Below, piece by piece: positions 1 through 7,258 of a stretch of 64,000 nt of DNA. The DNA comes from SABI01 sp963677695 (lineage in GTDB: Bacteria > Spirochaetota > Spirochaetia > Sphaerochaetales > Sphaerochaetaceae). The notes under the pieces are model-generated. The model was not told the origin of the DNA, did not search any database, and saw only the letters and a program-made list of their open reading frames with translations. The position numbers were made by a program, and so were the translations under genes. The first letter of the stretch is position 1. Every line of letters starts with the position of its first letter. Where the stretch lies: assembly GCA_963677695.2 (NCBI GenBank), contig CAXXUJ010000002.1:1-64000 (forward strand), written 5' to 3'.

Positions 1-29
1 TTAAGGATAAGATCATCAGGAGGATATAC

Positions 30-296
30 ATGAAACATTATGTGAAAGCGATATCAGCCGTCATGGCTATTTTTATACTGTTCATCCTAGCAGGATGTGC
101 AACAACCACAGCTCCCGTCGAGGATGTGGCTCCCCAGACTGAAAAGGTGGAAACGGTTGCTGCCCCTGCCGAAGCACCGGTAGAAGCAACACCGGCAGAG
201 CCGGTTCCTGCGGAACCTGCTGCAGCTGAAGCAGTCCCTGCCGTAATCGAAGAAAGGGAAATCACCCCGGTCAGTGCAGAACTCTGCCATAGTTGA
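30..296 (+). CDS. Lipoprotein signal and linker, probable 5' part of the frameshifted nucleotidase gene
   Basis: A strong ribosome site (AGGAGG, about 19-24) precedes the ATG. The product has a basic start, a hydrophobic segment and the lipobox LAGC (Cys at residue 23), so a lipid-anchored export signal. A Pro/Ala/Glu-rich linker follows, as is common between a lipid anchor and a folded domain. The frame stops at 294-296, 20 bases inside the next ORF, which encodes a nucleotidase domain with no signal of its own. The simplest reading is one lipoprotein gene interrupted by a one-base indel between about 255 and 296; runs AAA, GGG, AAA and CCCC lie there. A separate 88-residue lipoprotein is less likely. 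Confidence 0.75.
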   Translation: MKHYVKAISAVMAIFILFILAGCATTTAPVEDVAPQTEKVETVAAPAEAPVEATPAEPVPAEPAAAEAVPAVIEEREITPVSAELCHS

Positions 297-1977
297 AACG
301 GTTGAAGGGAACACCCTTCATCTGGTAAGCACCAGTGATGTTCACGGTATGATCTTCCCCTATAACTTTATCACCGATACTCCCTCCGATCATTCTCTCA
401 TGCAGGTATCGAGCTATGTGAAGTCACTGAAAGAGAAGGGGAGTGAGGTTCTTCTTTTAGATAACGGGGATGTCCTTCAGGGGCAGCCTGTCGTGTACTA
501 CTCCAATTTCATTGCCACAGATCAGAAACACATTGTTCCAGCAGTGAACAATGCCATGGGATACGATGTCGCCTCGGTCGGTAACCACGATATCGAAGCG
601 GGACCCGATGTCTATGTGAAAGTTGGTACGGAGTCTGCCTATCCCTACGTCGCAGCGAATGTGGTATGGGAATCAACAGGAGAACCTGTGATTGATCCCT
701 ACGTCATGATAGAAAAAGGCGGTCTGAATATTGCCGTTCTCGGTCTCACCACACCCGGTGTACCCTCGTGGCTTCCCGGTAATCTCTATCCCGGTGTGAA
801 GTTCCTCGATATGGTCGAAAGTGCCCAGAAATGGATCGATGTGATCAAAGCAACTGAATCTCCCGACCTGATTGTCGGTCTCTTCCACTCGGGAAGAGGG
901 GAAGCAGGGCAGAGCGGAACTCTGAACGAGAACAGTGGTATCCAGGTTGCACAGAGTGTTGACGGTTTTAATATCATTTTCACAGGCCATGATCACAAGG
1001 ATACCGATATGGTTGTCCAGGGTCTCAACGGTGATGATGTGTACGTGGTGGGTGCCCTTGACGGCGCGAGAACTGTTGCTGATGTGACGGTGAGCTACAC
1101 TGATGATGGTATTATCACGGGAATTGCTGCGACAACGGTAGAGATGGCAGGTATCGCAGCAGATGAGGAGCTCGCCTCCCGTTTCGCCCCCTTCGAGAAT
1201 GAAGTGAGGAGCTGGATATCACGTGAGATAGGTACGATCAGTGAGACGGTGAGCAGCCGCGATTCGATGTTCGCCGATTCCAAATTCGTCGATCTGATCC
1301 ACAGGATGCAGCTCGAACTGACCGGCGCTGATATCTCGATCAGCGCACCGTTAGCCTTTGATTCCGAGATCACCGAAGGGTCGGTCTATGTACGCGATAT
1401 GTTCGCCCTCTATCCATATGAGAACCTGCTCTACACGATGACTCTCAGCGGGAAGGAACTCGATATGATGGCCGAGTACAGCTACGGGAAATGGTTCAAT
1501 CAGATGACAAATCTTAATGATGATCTGATCAGTTTCAGAAAGGATGCTGACGGGAACCTGATCTGGTCGGAAAGGTATAATAGCTATGAGGGAACTACCC
1601 GCTATTACAACTACGATTCCTATGCTGGAGTCAATTACACGGTCGATATCACAAAGCCTGAGGGAAACCGTGTCACCTTCAAGACGATGAGTGACGGAAC
1701 CCCGTTTAATATGGACGCTGAGTATGTCGTTGCGATCAACTCCTACCGTGCACAGGGGGGAGGCGGTCACCTCGGTGCAGCAGGAATAGACGCCGCTGAA
1801 GCGGAGTCAAGAAGGCTCTCTTCCACCATCAAGGACCTGCGGTACTACCTGATGATGATGTTTGAGGAAGAGGGAGAGGTGGAACCCTTCCTTACCTGGA
1901 ACTGGAAAGTCCTGCCCAGCCTGTGGGCGAAAAGTGGAATGGAAAACAGCTACGGGAAACTCTACGGAGCTGAATAG
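274..1977 (+). CDS. 5'-nucleotidase / 2',3'-cyclic phosphodiesterase family protein (main part)
   Basis: Belongs to the two-domain UshA/CpdB family, which hydrolyses nucleotides outside the cytoplasm. The metallophosphoesterase motifs appear in order: TSDVHG near residue 19, DNGD near 63, GNHD near 103 and GHDH near 237. They bind the two metal ions. The C-terminal substrate domain follows, with the glycine-rich QGGGGH stretch near residue 495. The GTG at 274 is only the first start available in this frame; there is no good ribosome site and no signal peptide, so the natural N-terminus is most likely the lipoprotein segment just upstream in the other frame. Substrate specificity (5'-nucleotidase or cyclic phosphodiesterase) cannot be fixed by reading. 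Confidence 0.85.
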   Translation: MQNSAIVETVEGNTLHLVSTSDVHGMIFPYNFITDTPSDHSLMQVSSYVKSLKEKGSEVLLLDNGDVLQGQPVVYYSNFIATDQKHIVPAVNNAMGYDVASVGNHDIEAGPDVYVKVGTESAYPYVAANVVWESTGEPVIDPYVMIEKGGLNIAVLGLTTPGVPSWLPGNLYPGVKFLDMVESAQKWIDVIKATESPDLIVGLFHSGRGEAGQSGTLNENSGIQVAQSVDGFNIIFTGHDHKDTDMVVQGLNGDDVYVVGALDGARTVADVTVSYTDDGIITGIAATTVEMAGIAADEELASRFAPFENEVRSWISREIGTISETVSSRDSMFADSKFVDLIHRMQLELTGADISISAPLAFDSEITEGSVYVRDMFALYPYENLLYTMTLSGKELDMMAEYSYGKWFNQMTNLNDDLISFRKDADGNLIWSERYNSYEGTTRYYNYDSYAGVNYTVDITKPEGNRVTFKTMSDGTPFNMDAEYVVAINSYRAQGGGGHLGAAGIDAAEAESRRLSSTIKDLRYYLMMMFEEEGEVEPFLTWNWKVLPSLWAKSGMENSYGKLYGAE

Positions 1978-2003
1978 AAGAAAAACCCTGAGAAAGTAAA
2001 AGG

Positions 2004-2033
2004 AGGCACCTCAACGACGGGGTGCCTCTTTCT
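2004..2033 (+). terminator. Rho-independent terminator after the nucleotidase gene
   Basis: AGGCACCTC and GGGGTGCCT form a 9-bp stem (one G-T pair) with a 6-nt loop, followed by the pyrimidine-rich CTTTCTCTT. It separates the nucleotidase gene from cobT. Confidence 0.8.
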
Positions 2034-2034
2034 C

Positions 2035-2062
2035 TTGAAAGTCTTCATCTGCAGTCTATGAT
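2035..2062 (+). promoter_or_regulatory. Predicted promoter of cobTUS
   Basis: TTGAAA (2035-2040), a 16-bp spacer and TATGAT (2057-2062), directly after the terminator. No room is left for a cobalamin riboswitch before cobT. Confidence 0.55.
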
Positions 2063-2097
2063 AGACACAACCTAAGAAGCAGGGTAGAGTGACCTTT

Positions 2098-3174
2098 ATG
2101 ACGTTCAGAGTTGAAGATATCTCCATTGACTCCCCCGATCCCTCTATCATCGCACAGGCAAAGCGTGTGTGGGACACACGCGTGAAACCTCCCGGTTCCT
2201 TTGGCTTTTTAGAGGAGGCTGTTGCCACTGTATGCGCTGTTCAAAAGACCCTTTCTCCCGATTTTTCTTCTCCTGCTGCAATCCTGTTTGCAGGCGATCA
2301 CCATATCATAGCCGAAGGGGTGAGCAATTCCCTCCAGGAAGTCACCTGGCAGCAGACACTGAACTTCGCCTCCGGCGGAGGCGCTTTCGGGCGCCTGTGT
2401 GCCCTTCACTCGTTCTCTTCCCTCGTTGTCGATGTTGGAGTGAACCATACCTTTTCACCCTCTTCTCCTGTGATTGACAGGAAAACAGCCTTCGGAGCAT
2501 CGAACTTCCTTACAGAAGAGGCCCTCGGAATTGAGGGTGCAATAGCTGCGCTGAAAAGCGGCATGGAATCGCTTGATCTTCTTGATAGTCCTGTGGACCT
2601 TCTTGTTCTCGGTGAGATGGGAGTGGGGAATACGAGCAGCGCTGCTGCCCTCACATCTCTTTTTCTTGGTATCGACAGCTCTGAGAGTGTGGGAAGGGGA
2701 GCAGGACTTGATGATACTCAGCTCACTCATAAGAGAGAGATCATCTCTCGGGCAGTGGAGCTCTACGGTCACTTGAAAGACCCGATCGACATCCTTTCAG
2801 CTGTCGGAGGCTACGAGATAGCGGCTATGGCCGGAGCGATGCTCGAAGCGGCGAGAAGGAAGATTATCATCCTTTTAGACGGGTATGTGGCTTCAAGCGC
2901 GCTCCTCGCTGCTCACAGGATCAATGAGAAGGTAAGCGAGTACGTCATAGCAGGACACCTGGGAAGCGAAAGAGGTCAGAAGGCGATTCTCTCCTCTCTC
3001 TCTTTGACGCCTCTTCTTTCCCTTGGGATGTTCCCGGGGGAGGGTGCGGGAGCGCTTCTTGCCTATCCCCTTTTGAAGCAGGGAATTTCCCTCTTCAATA
3101 CGCTCGAATCATTTTCCGATGCAGAGGTGAATGACCGGGCGAACAGAACACTTGCCGGAGGTTCCTTTTCATGA
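2098..3174 (+). CDS. cobT: Nicotinate-nucleotide--dimethylbenzimidazole phosphoribosyltransferase
   Basis: CobT activates dimethylbenzimidazole to alpha-ribazole phosphate, the lower ligand of cobalamin. The family motif GEMGVGNTSSAAAL lies in the middle, and GEGAGALLAYPLLK near the C-terminus carries the catalytic Glu region. Length (about 358 residues) matches the family. A GTG at 2089 in the same frame, with AGGG just before it, is an alternative start; the ATG at 2098 is preferred weakly. The stop overlaps the cobU start by 4 bases, so cobT, cobU and cobS form one coupled operon for nucleotide-loop assembly. Only these three cob genes are present in the window, which fits salvage of cobinamide or late-stage assembly. 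Confidence 0.93.
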   Translation: MTFRVEDISIDSPDPSIIAQAKRVWDTRVKPPGSFGFLEEAVATVCAVQKTLSPDFSSPAAILFAGDHHIIAEGVSNSLQEVTWQQTLNFASGGGAFGRLCALHSFSSLVVDVGVNHTFSPSSPVIDRKTAFGASNFLTEEALGIEGAIAALKSGMESLDLLDSPVDLLVLGEMGVGNTSSAAALTSLFLGIDSSESVGRGAGLDDTQLTHKREIISRAVELYGHLKDPIDILSAVGGYEIAAMAGAMLEAARRKIIILLDGYVASSALLAAHRINEKVSEYVIAGHLGSERGQKAILSSLSLTPLLSLGMFPGEGAGALLAYPLLKQGISLFNTLESFSDAEVNDRANRTLAGGSFS

Positions 3175-3704
3175 ACAGATCAGATATTCCCCTTGTTTTT
3201 ATAGTCGGCGGCGCAAGGAGCGGTAAGAGCTCCTACGGAGAAAAGCTAGCCCTCACGTACCCTGAGCCAAGACGGTACCTAGCCACAGCCGAAGTGAGTG
3301 ACGAGGAGATGAGAGAAAGAATAGTGCGCCATCAGGCGCAGAGAGAAGGCCGATTCGCCCTCACTCTCGAAGAGCCTCTCCATCCCGGACATGTGCTCTC
3401 TTCGGTCTCTGACGGTATGGTCCATCTTGACTGCCTGACGGTCTTTCTCGGGAACCTCTTCTACCACAGGGGAGTGAAGGATTCGTATGAAGAGCTTAAA
3501 GAACTCTATGAAGCTTTGGAGAACAGAAAGGTTCCAATCACCGTGGTAAGCAACCTTGTCGGTGAAGGGCTTGTCCCTCCCGATCCGGCTTCCAGAGCCT
3601 ACCGTGACATTCACGGGTGGATGAATCAGAGGGTTGCATCTCTTGCAACAACGGTGGTCCGCATGACCTGCGGTATTCCTCAGATCATCAAGGGAACGCT
3701 ATGA
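3171..3704 (+). CDS. cobU: Adenosylcobinamide kinase / adenosylcobinamide-phosphate guanylyltransferase
   Basis: CobU phosphorylates adenosylcobinamide and then transfers GMP to give adenosylcobinamide-GDP, the partner of alpha-ribazole in the CobS reaction. The N-terminal P-loop GGARSGKS (about residues 13-20) is characteristic. RHQAQREGRF (about residues 51-60) occupies the position of the family RI..H...R segment with the catalytic His, and LDCLTVFLGNLF (about residues 83-94) matches the conserved middle segment. The 177-residue length is normal. It starts inside the cobT stop (ATGA) and its own stop overlaps the cobS start, so translation is probably coupled along the operon. Confidence 0.93.
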   Translation: MNRSDIPLVFIVGGARSGKSSYGEKLALTYPEPRRYLATAEVSDEEMRERIVRHQAQREGRFALTLEEPLHPGHVLSSVSDGMVHLDCLTVFLGNLFYHRGVKDSYEELKELYEALENRKVPITVVSNLVGEGLVPPDPASRAYRDIHGWMNQRVASLATTVVRMTCGIPQIIKGTL

Positions 3705-4447
3705 TACAGCTGCCGAGAGATTTTGTCACAGCGATACGAACGCTCACTGCGATACGGATATGGGGAAAGGAAGGGAAGAACTTCACAGGGAGTCTCTCCT
3801 ACTTTTCCTCTGTGGGACTGATCATCGGTGCTCTGCAGTACATAGGAGCATACTTCATCGGTGATCTCTTTTCTCCTTTTGTCCTTGCCTCCCTTGTGAT
3901 CGCCTTCCATCTCCTTATCACGCGTGCCTTCCATCTCGACGGACTGGCCGATATGGCCGACGGCTTCGGCGGCGGCTGGACGAAGGAGAGGGTAGGCGAG
4001 ATCATGAAGGATTCCAGAGTAGGAGCCTTCGGAGCCATCGCGGTGGCAGCTCTTCTGATTGTGAAGACAGCTGGAATCACACAGGCGCTTGAACTGAAGA
4101 TGCCCCTGTACCTCCTGTATGTACCTATGTTCAGCAGGTTCTCCCTCGTTCTCATCTCCGTTCTCTTTCCCTATGCCTTTGAACAGGGAACGGCAGGAGA
4201 GATCATCAACGGGGCACGGTGGTACCATGCCGCTGCAAACCTGATTCCCATTACCCTTATTGCCGCCATTGTCTCTCCACACTCATGGCAGGTGCTGCTC
4301 CTTACCCTTGCAGTTTCTGCTGCAGCCCAGATCATTATTGCTCTGATCAGTTATAGGAAGATAGGGGGAATATCGGGTGATATCCTCGGTGCATCCCTTG
4401 AAATCGGAGAAGCAGTTATGTATCTCTCAGCTGCATTGTTTATCTGA
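3701..4447 (+). CDS. cobS: Adenosylcobinamide-GDP ribazoletransferase (cobalamin synthase)
   Basis: CobS is an integral membrane enzyme that joins adenosylcobinamide-GDP and alpha-ribazole (phosphate) in the last step of nucleotide-loop assembly. The family signature HLDGLADMADGFGGG is present near residues 75-90 with the Asp residues thought to bind metal. Several hydrophobic segments follow. The reading frame stays open 28 codons upstream, but those codons lie over cobU; the ATG at 3701, overlapping the cobU stop as ATGA, gives MIQLPRDF and the usual length of 248 residues. Confidence 0.92.
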   Translation: MIQLPRDFVTAIRTLTAIRIWGKEGKNFTGSLSYFSSVGLIIGALQYIGAYFIGDLFSPFVLASLVIAFHLLITRAFHLDGLADMADGFGGGWTKERVGEIMKDSRVGAFGAIAVAALLIVKTAGITQALELKMPLYLLYVPMFSRFSLVLISVLFPYAFEQGTAGEIINGARWYHAAANLIPITLIAAIVSPHSWQVLLLTLAVSAAAQIIIALISYRKIGGISGDILGASLEIGEAVMYLSAALFI

Positions 4448-4510
4448 ACTATTGCATTAATCAGCAACTCAAGGCACAATGAACCCAATTCAGAAACAGG
4501 AGGCACGTAT

Positions 4511-5515
4511 ATGAAAAAGAGTAGATGGGGAATCCTCGGTACCGCAGGTATTGCAGAGAAACGTCTCATCCCGGCACTGAAAGCCTCCTCGATATGTGAG
4601 CTCGCCGCTGTCGGTTCCCGCGACCAGGCGAAGGCTGACGCCTATGCGGCAAAGAACGGCATACCTAAAGCCTACGGCTCCTATGAACAGCTTCTTGCCG
4701 ATGAATCAATCGATATGATCTATCTTCCCCTCCCGAACCATATGCACATTGAGTACATCAAGGAGTGCGTGGCAGCAGGGAAGCATGTGCTGTGCGAGAA
4801 ACCTCTCGCCCTCACTTCCAGGGACGCTCTTGAGCTCATAGCCCTCAGGGACGAAAAGAAGGTGATGATAGGGGAAGCCTATGCGATGTATCATCAGAGT
4901 CGACTGAAAAGAATCAAAGCTATGATCGATGAGGGTGCCTTCGGTACCATTGCCTATGCCCACGGCGTTTTTTACCTGACAAACAGCAATGGAGAGGACA
5001 TACGGAACAACTATCCCGGACAGGGTGGAGGCTCTCTCTGGGATATAGGAGTGTACCCGTTAGCTGTCGGGCGCTACCTGATCGGTGAGGAACCTGTGGA
5101 AGTCACCTGTGAGATCAGAAACCACGAAACCTTCAAGGTCGACCATCAGACGACAGGGACGCTCCGCTTCCCTTCAGGGAAGGTTCTCTCTTTCGGATGC
5201 GGGATGAGCCATCCCCTCCATACCCATATGACACTCTACAGTGACACCCACCGCATGGAGATCCCCCGTACCTACTTCAGCGGAAGCACTCACGGCAGTG
5301 AATTTTCCGTCCATGGGGGTGAACTGAGCGGAGAGGCTCCCGAGGTCTTCAGGTTCACAGCCGAAGATCAGTACATGAATGAATGTGATGCCTTCCACCG
5401 AGCGGTGTTTGAAGGCAAGGAATTCACCGGTTCTCTTGAGAACACGGTGAAACAGACAAAAACGATAGAAGCTCTGTTCAGGGCTGCTGAATCTGGAAAA
5501 AGTGAGAGGGTATAA
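4511..5515 (+). CDS. Gfo/Idh/MocA family oxidoreductase
   Basis: NAD(P)-dependent oxidoreductase of the glucose-fructose oxidoreductase/inositol dehydrogenase family. It has an N-terminal Rossmann fold (WGILGTAGIAEKRLIPAL, residues 6-23) and the conserved EKP motif in VLCEKPLAL (near residue 97), whose Lys usually contacts substrate and cofactor. The C-terminal alpha/beta domain contains GGSLWDIGVYPL. A clear ribosome site (AGGAGG) precedes the ATG. The substrate is not readable; sugars, inositols and trans-dihydrodiols are all used in this family. It ends four bases before thrH, so the two are probably co-transcribed. The 63 bases upstream, after cobS, show no terminator. Confidence 0.85.
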   Translation: MKKSRWGILGTAGIAEKRLIPALKASSICELAAVGSRDQAKADAYAAKNGIPKAYGSYEQLLADESIDMIYLPLPNHMHIEYIKECVAAGKHVLCEKPLALTSRDALELIALRDEKKVMIGEAYAMYHQSRLKRIKAMIDEGAFGTIAYAHGVFYLTNSNGEDIRNNYPGQGGGSLWDIGVYPLAVGRYLIGEEPVEVTCEIRNHETFKVDHQTTGTLRFPSGKVLSFGCGMSHPLHTHMTLYSDTHRMEIPRTYFSGSTHGSEFSVHGGELSGEAPEVFRFTAEDQYMNECDAFHRAVFEGKEFTGSLENTVKQTKTIEALFRAAESGKSERV

Positions 5516-5519
5516 CAGG

Positions 5520-6125
5520 ATGGATGTAGTCTGCCTGGATCTGGAAGGAGTTCTGGTTCCTGAAATTTGGATCAACGTTGCAAAGAAGACAGGGATTGAT
5601 GAACTTCTCGTCACTACCCGTGATGAACCCGATTATGACGTGCTGATGAAAAAGCGCCTTACCATACTGGATGAGCACCACCTCACCCTTTCCGACATCA
5701 GGGAAGTGATTGAGACACTCAACCTCCTTGACGGTGCCTATGACTTTCTGAAGTACCTGAGAGAAAAGACTCAGGTCATTATCCTAAGTGACACCTTCAG
5801 CGAGTTCGCCGCCCCCCTGATGGCCAAGCTCGATTACCCCACGATCTTCTGTAACTCCCTCGTCGTTGACGAACATGACATGATCGTCGACTACACCCTA
5901 AGGGCTTACGACGGAAAGAGAAAAGCGGTCGAAGCTCTCAAGAGCATCGGTTTCAGGGTATTCGCTGCAGGGGATTCCTATAACGATCTCACCATGATAC
6001 GTACAGCTGACGGAGGAGCGCTGTTCAGGGCTCCCGAGCAGATCATCCGTGATGAAAAAGATCTCCCCCTCGCTGTAGACTATGAGGAATTCCGATCGAT
6101 TATTGATGCCTTTTTAGAAAAATAA
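5520..6125 (+). CDS. thrH: Bifunctional phosphoserine phosphatase / homoserine phosphotransferase ThrH
   Basis: HAD-superfamily enzyme closely similar to the Pseudomonas ThrH as I recall it. The start MDVVCLDLEGVLVPEIW holds the nucleophile region DLEG, followed by TGIDELLVTTRDEPDYDVLMKKRL. The HAD motif II Ser lies in ILSDTF, and the metal-binding motif is AAGDSYNDLTM. ThrH can dephosphorylate phosphoserine and transfer phosphate to homoserine, linking serine and threonine synthesis. The start at 5520 is preferred over an upstream GTG (5502) because it aligns with the family N-terminus and is preceded by AGAGGG. It follows the oxidoreductase gene directly. Confidence 0.9.
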   Translation: MDVVCLDLEGVLVPEIWINVAKKTGIDELLVTTRDEPDYDVLMKKRLTILDEHHLTLSDIREVIETLNLLDGAYDFLKYLREKTQVIILSDTFSEFAAPLMAKLDYPTIFCNSLVVDEHDMIVDYTLRAYDGKRKAVEALKSIGFRVFAAGDSYNDLTMIRTADGGALFRAPEQIIRDEKDLPLAVDYEEFRSIIDAFLEK

Positions 6126-6148
6126 TACAAAATTAATTCTCTGACGGC

Positions 6149-6190
6149 TTGACTCTTCAATACAAGATGTCCTAATTTATGGCAACTGTT
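6149..6190 (+). promoter_or_regulatory. Promoter of the DksA-like gene with a shared initial sequence
   Basis: TTGACT (6149-6154), 18-bp spacer, TAATTT (6173-6178), then after 2 bases GGCAACTGTT (6181-6190). The same ten bases sit at the same distance from the -10 element of the promoter at 8872-8901, see findings. Confidence 0.6.
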
Positions 6191-6216
6191 TGAAGAATAC
6201 CTGAAGAGGTGGAGCA

Positions 6217-6582
6217 ATGAGTCAAGAGTTTACTGAAGAGATGGAAAAGGCACTTCTCGATCTGAGACAGGAGATTGTAGAGTCTCTTGCCAATGAAGAC
6301 GAGGATTTCAAGTCGCTTGTGTCTTCGATGGGCGTCAAAGACGACGGAGATGCCGCGAGCGATGATATCATGATCAAAAAGATCGAGGCATTGAATCATA
6401 TCGCAGCCAACAGGCTGAAGAGCGTTGACTCTGCCCTGGTACGTATCAAGAACCACCGGTACGGTATGTGCCTTCAGTGCGGAACCAAGATTCCTGAAGA
6501 TAGACTGAGAGCCATCCCCTACGCAGTTCTCTGTATCGCCTGTAAGAGCGGTCAGGAAGGCGGAAAGAGAAGGGACTGGTAG
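6217..6582 (+). CDS. DksA/TraR family C4-type zinc-finger protein
   Basis: A 121-residue protein with an acidic helical N-terminal half and a C-terminal zinc finger, CLQCGTKIPEDRLRAIPYAVLCIACK (C-X2-C, 17 residues, C-X2-C). This is the DksA/TraR layout. Such proteins bind the RNA polymerase secondary channel and alter initiation, often together with ppGpp. Whether this one carries the two Asp residues at a coiled-coil tip as in E. coli DksA is not certain from reading. The ribosome site AGAGGTGGAG precedes the ATG. The gene is monocistronic between its own promoter and a strong terminator. Confidence 0.85.
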   Translation: MSQEFTEEMEKALLDLRQEIVESLANEDEDFKSLVSSMGVKDDGDAASDDIMIKKIEALNHIAANRLKSVDSALVRIKNHRYGMCLQCGTKIPEDRLRAIPYAVLCIACKSGQEGGKRRDW

Positions 6583-6610
6583 ATAAAAGGGGCTTTTCAG
6601 CCCCTTTTAT
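6583..6610. terminator. Bidirectional rho-independent terminator
   Basis: A perfect 12-bp inverted repeat (ATAAAAGGGGCT / AGCCCCTTTTAT) with a 4-nt loop lies between the convergent DksA-like and hydrolase genes. T-rich ends on both strands let it stop transcription from both sides. Confidence 0.9.
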
Positions 6611-6612
6611 AG

Positions 6613-7257
6613 TTAGTTGAGAAATGGATTATAGAGCTTTTCCTGTGAAAGCGTACTCGCTTCCCCGTGACCGGGATAGACAGCTGTTTCCTCATCAAGA
6701 GGGAGCAGCTGTTCGTGTATAGATCGAAGCAGTGTTTCCGTACTGCCGTCAGGCAGGTCGGTTCTTCCTACTGTTCCCTTGAACAGTGTATCGCCCGAAA
6801 AGAGAATTCCCGCTTTCTCGTTGTAGAAGCAGACGCTTCCTCCCGAATGTCCAGGTGTGTGAAGCACTTTCAGCTCTGCATCGCTCACTACAGAACCATC
6901 TTCAAGAGCTTCAAAGCACGAAGGGAAGGCAAGGTCGTCTCCGAGCTCCTGAAGGAGGGAGGGGGCAGCGGCGGAGAGGAAAGAACGTACTTCCTTCTCG
7001 CTTACTTTCGCCTCATCGTTCTTGTGAACATACACAGGGATATCACCGAAGGTGTGGCACAGCGCGCCGATGGCAAGGATATGATCGAAATGACCGTGAG
7101 TCAGCAACAGAGAGCTGACAGGTTTACCTATCCTCTTCACCTCTGTGATAATATCGTGTGCCGACCCGCCCGGGTCGACAACGACAACACTTTTTTCAGT
7201 TTCAATGATATAGCAGTTCGTCCCGAGAAGGCCGACCTGCAGTCTTTCGATGGTCAT
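6613..7257 (-). CDS. MBL-fold metallo-hydrolase (glyoxalase II-like)
   Basis: A 214-residue metallo-beta-lactamase fold hydrolase. The metal motif THGHFDH (near residue 53) fits HxHxDH, followed by HTPGHSGGS (near 134), FSGDTLF (near 154) and the C-terminal YPGHGE. This short single-domain form resembles the YcbL/glyoxalase II group that hydrolyses thioesters such as S-lactoylglutathione, but it lacks the full glyoxalase II C-terminal domain, so the substrate is open. It lies one base downstream of the pseudo-helicase gene on the same strand and shares its terminator with the DksA-like gene, so the two minus-strand genes are likely one transcript. Confidence 0.85.
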   Translation of the reverse strand: MTIERLQVGLLGTNCYIIETEKSVVVVDPGGSAHDIITEVKRIGKPVSSLLLTHGHFDHILAIGALCHTFGDIPVYVHKNDEAKVSEKEVRSFLSAAAPSLLQELGDDLAFPSCFEALEDGSVVSDAELKVLHTPGHSGGSVCFYNEKAGILFSGDTLFKGTVGRTDLPDGSTETLLRSIHEQLLPLDEETAVYPGHGEASTLSQEKLYNPFLN

Positions 7258-7258
7258 A

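Noticed and set aside
2034..2097. Possible cobalamin riboswitch before cobT
   Set aside because: Only about 60 bases separate terminator and start; no B12-box-like sequence or room for the ~200-nt aptamer.
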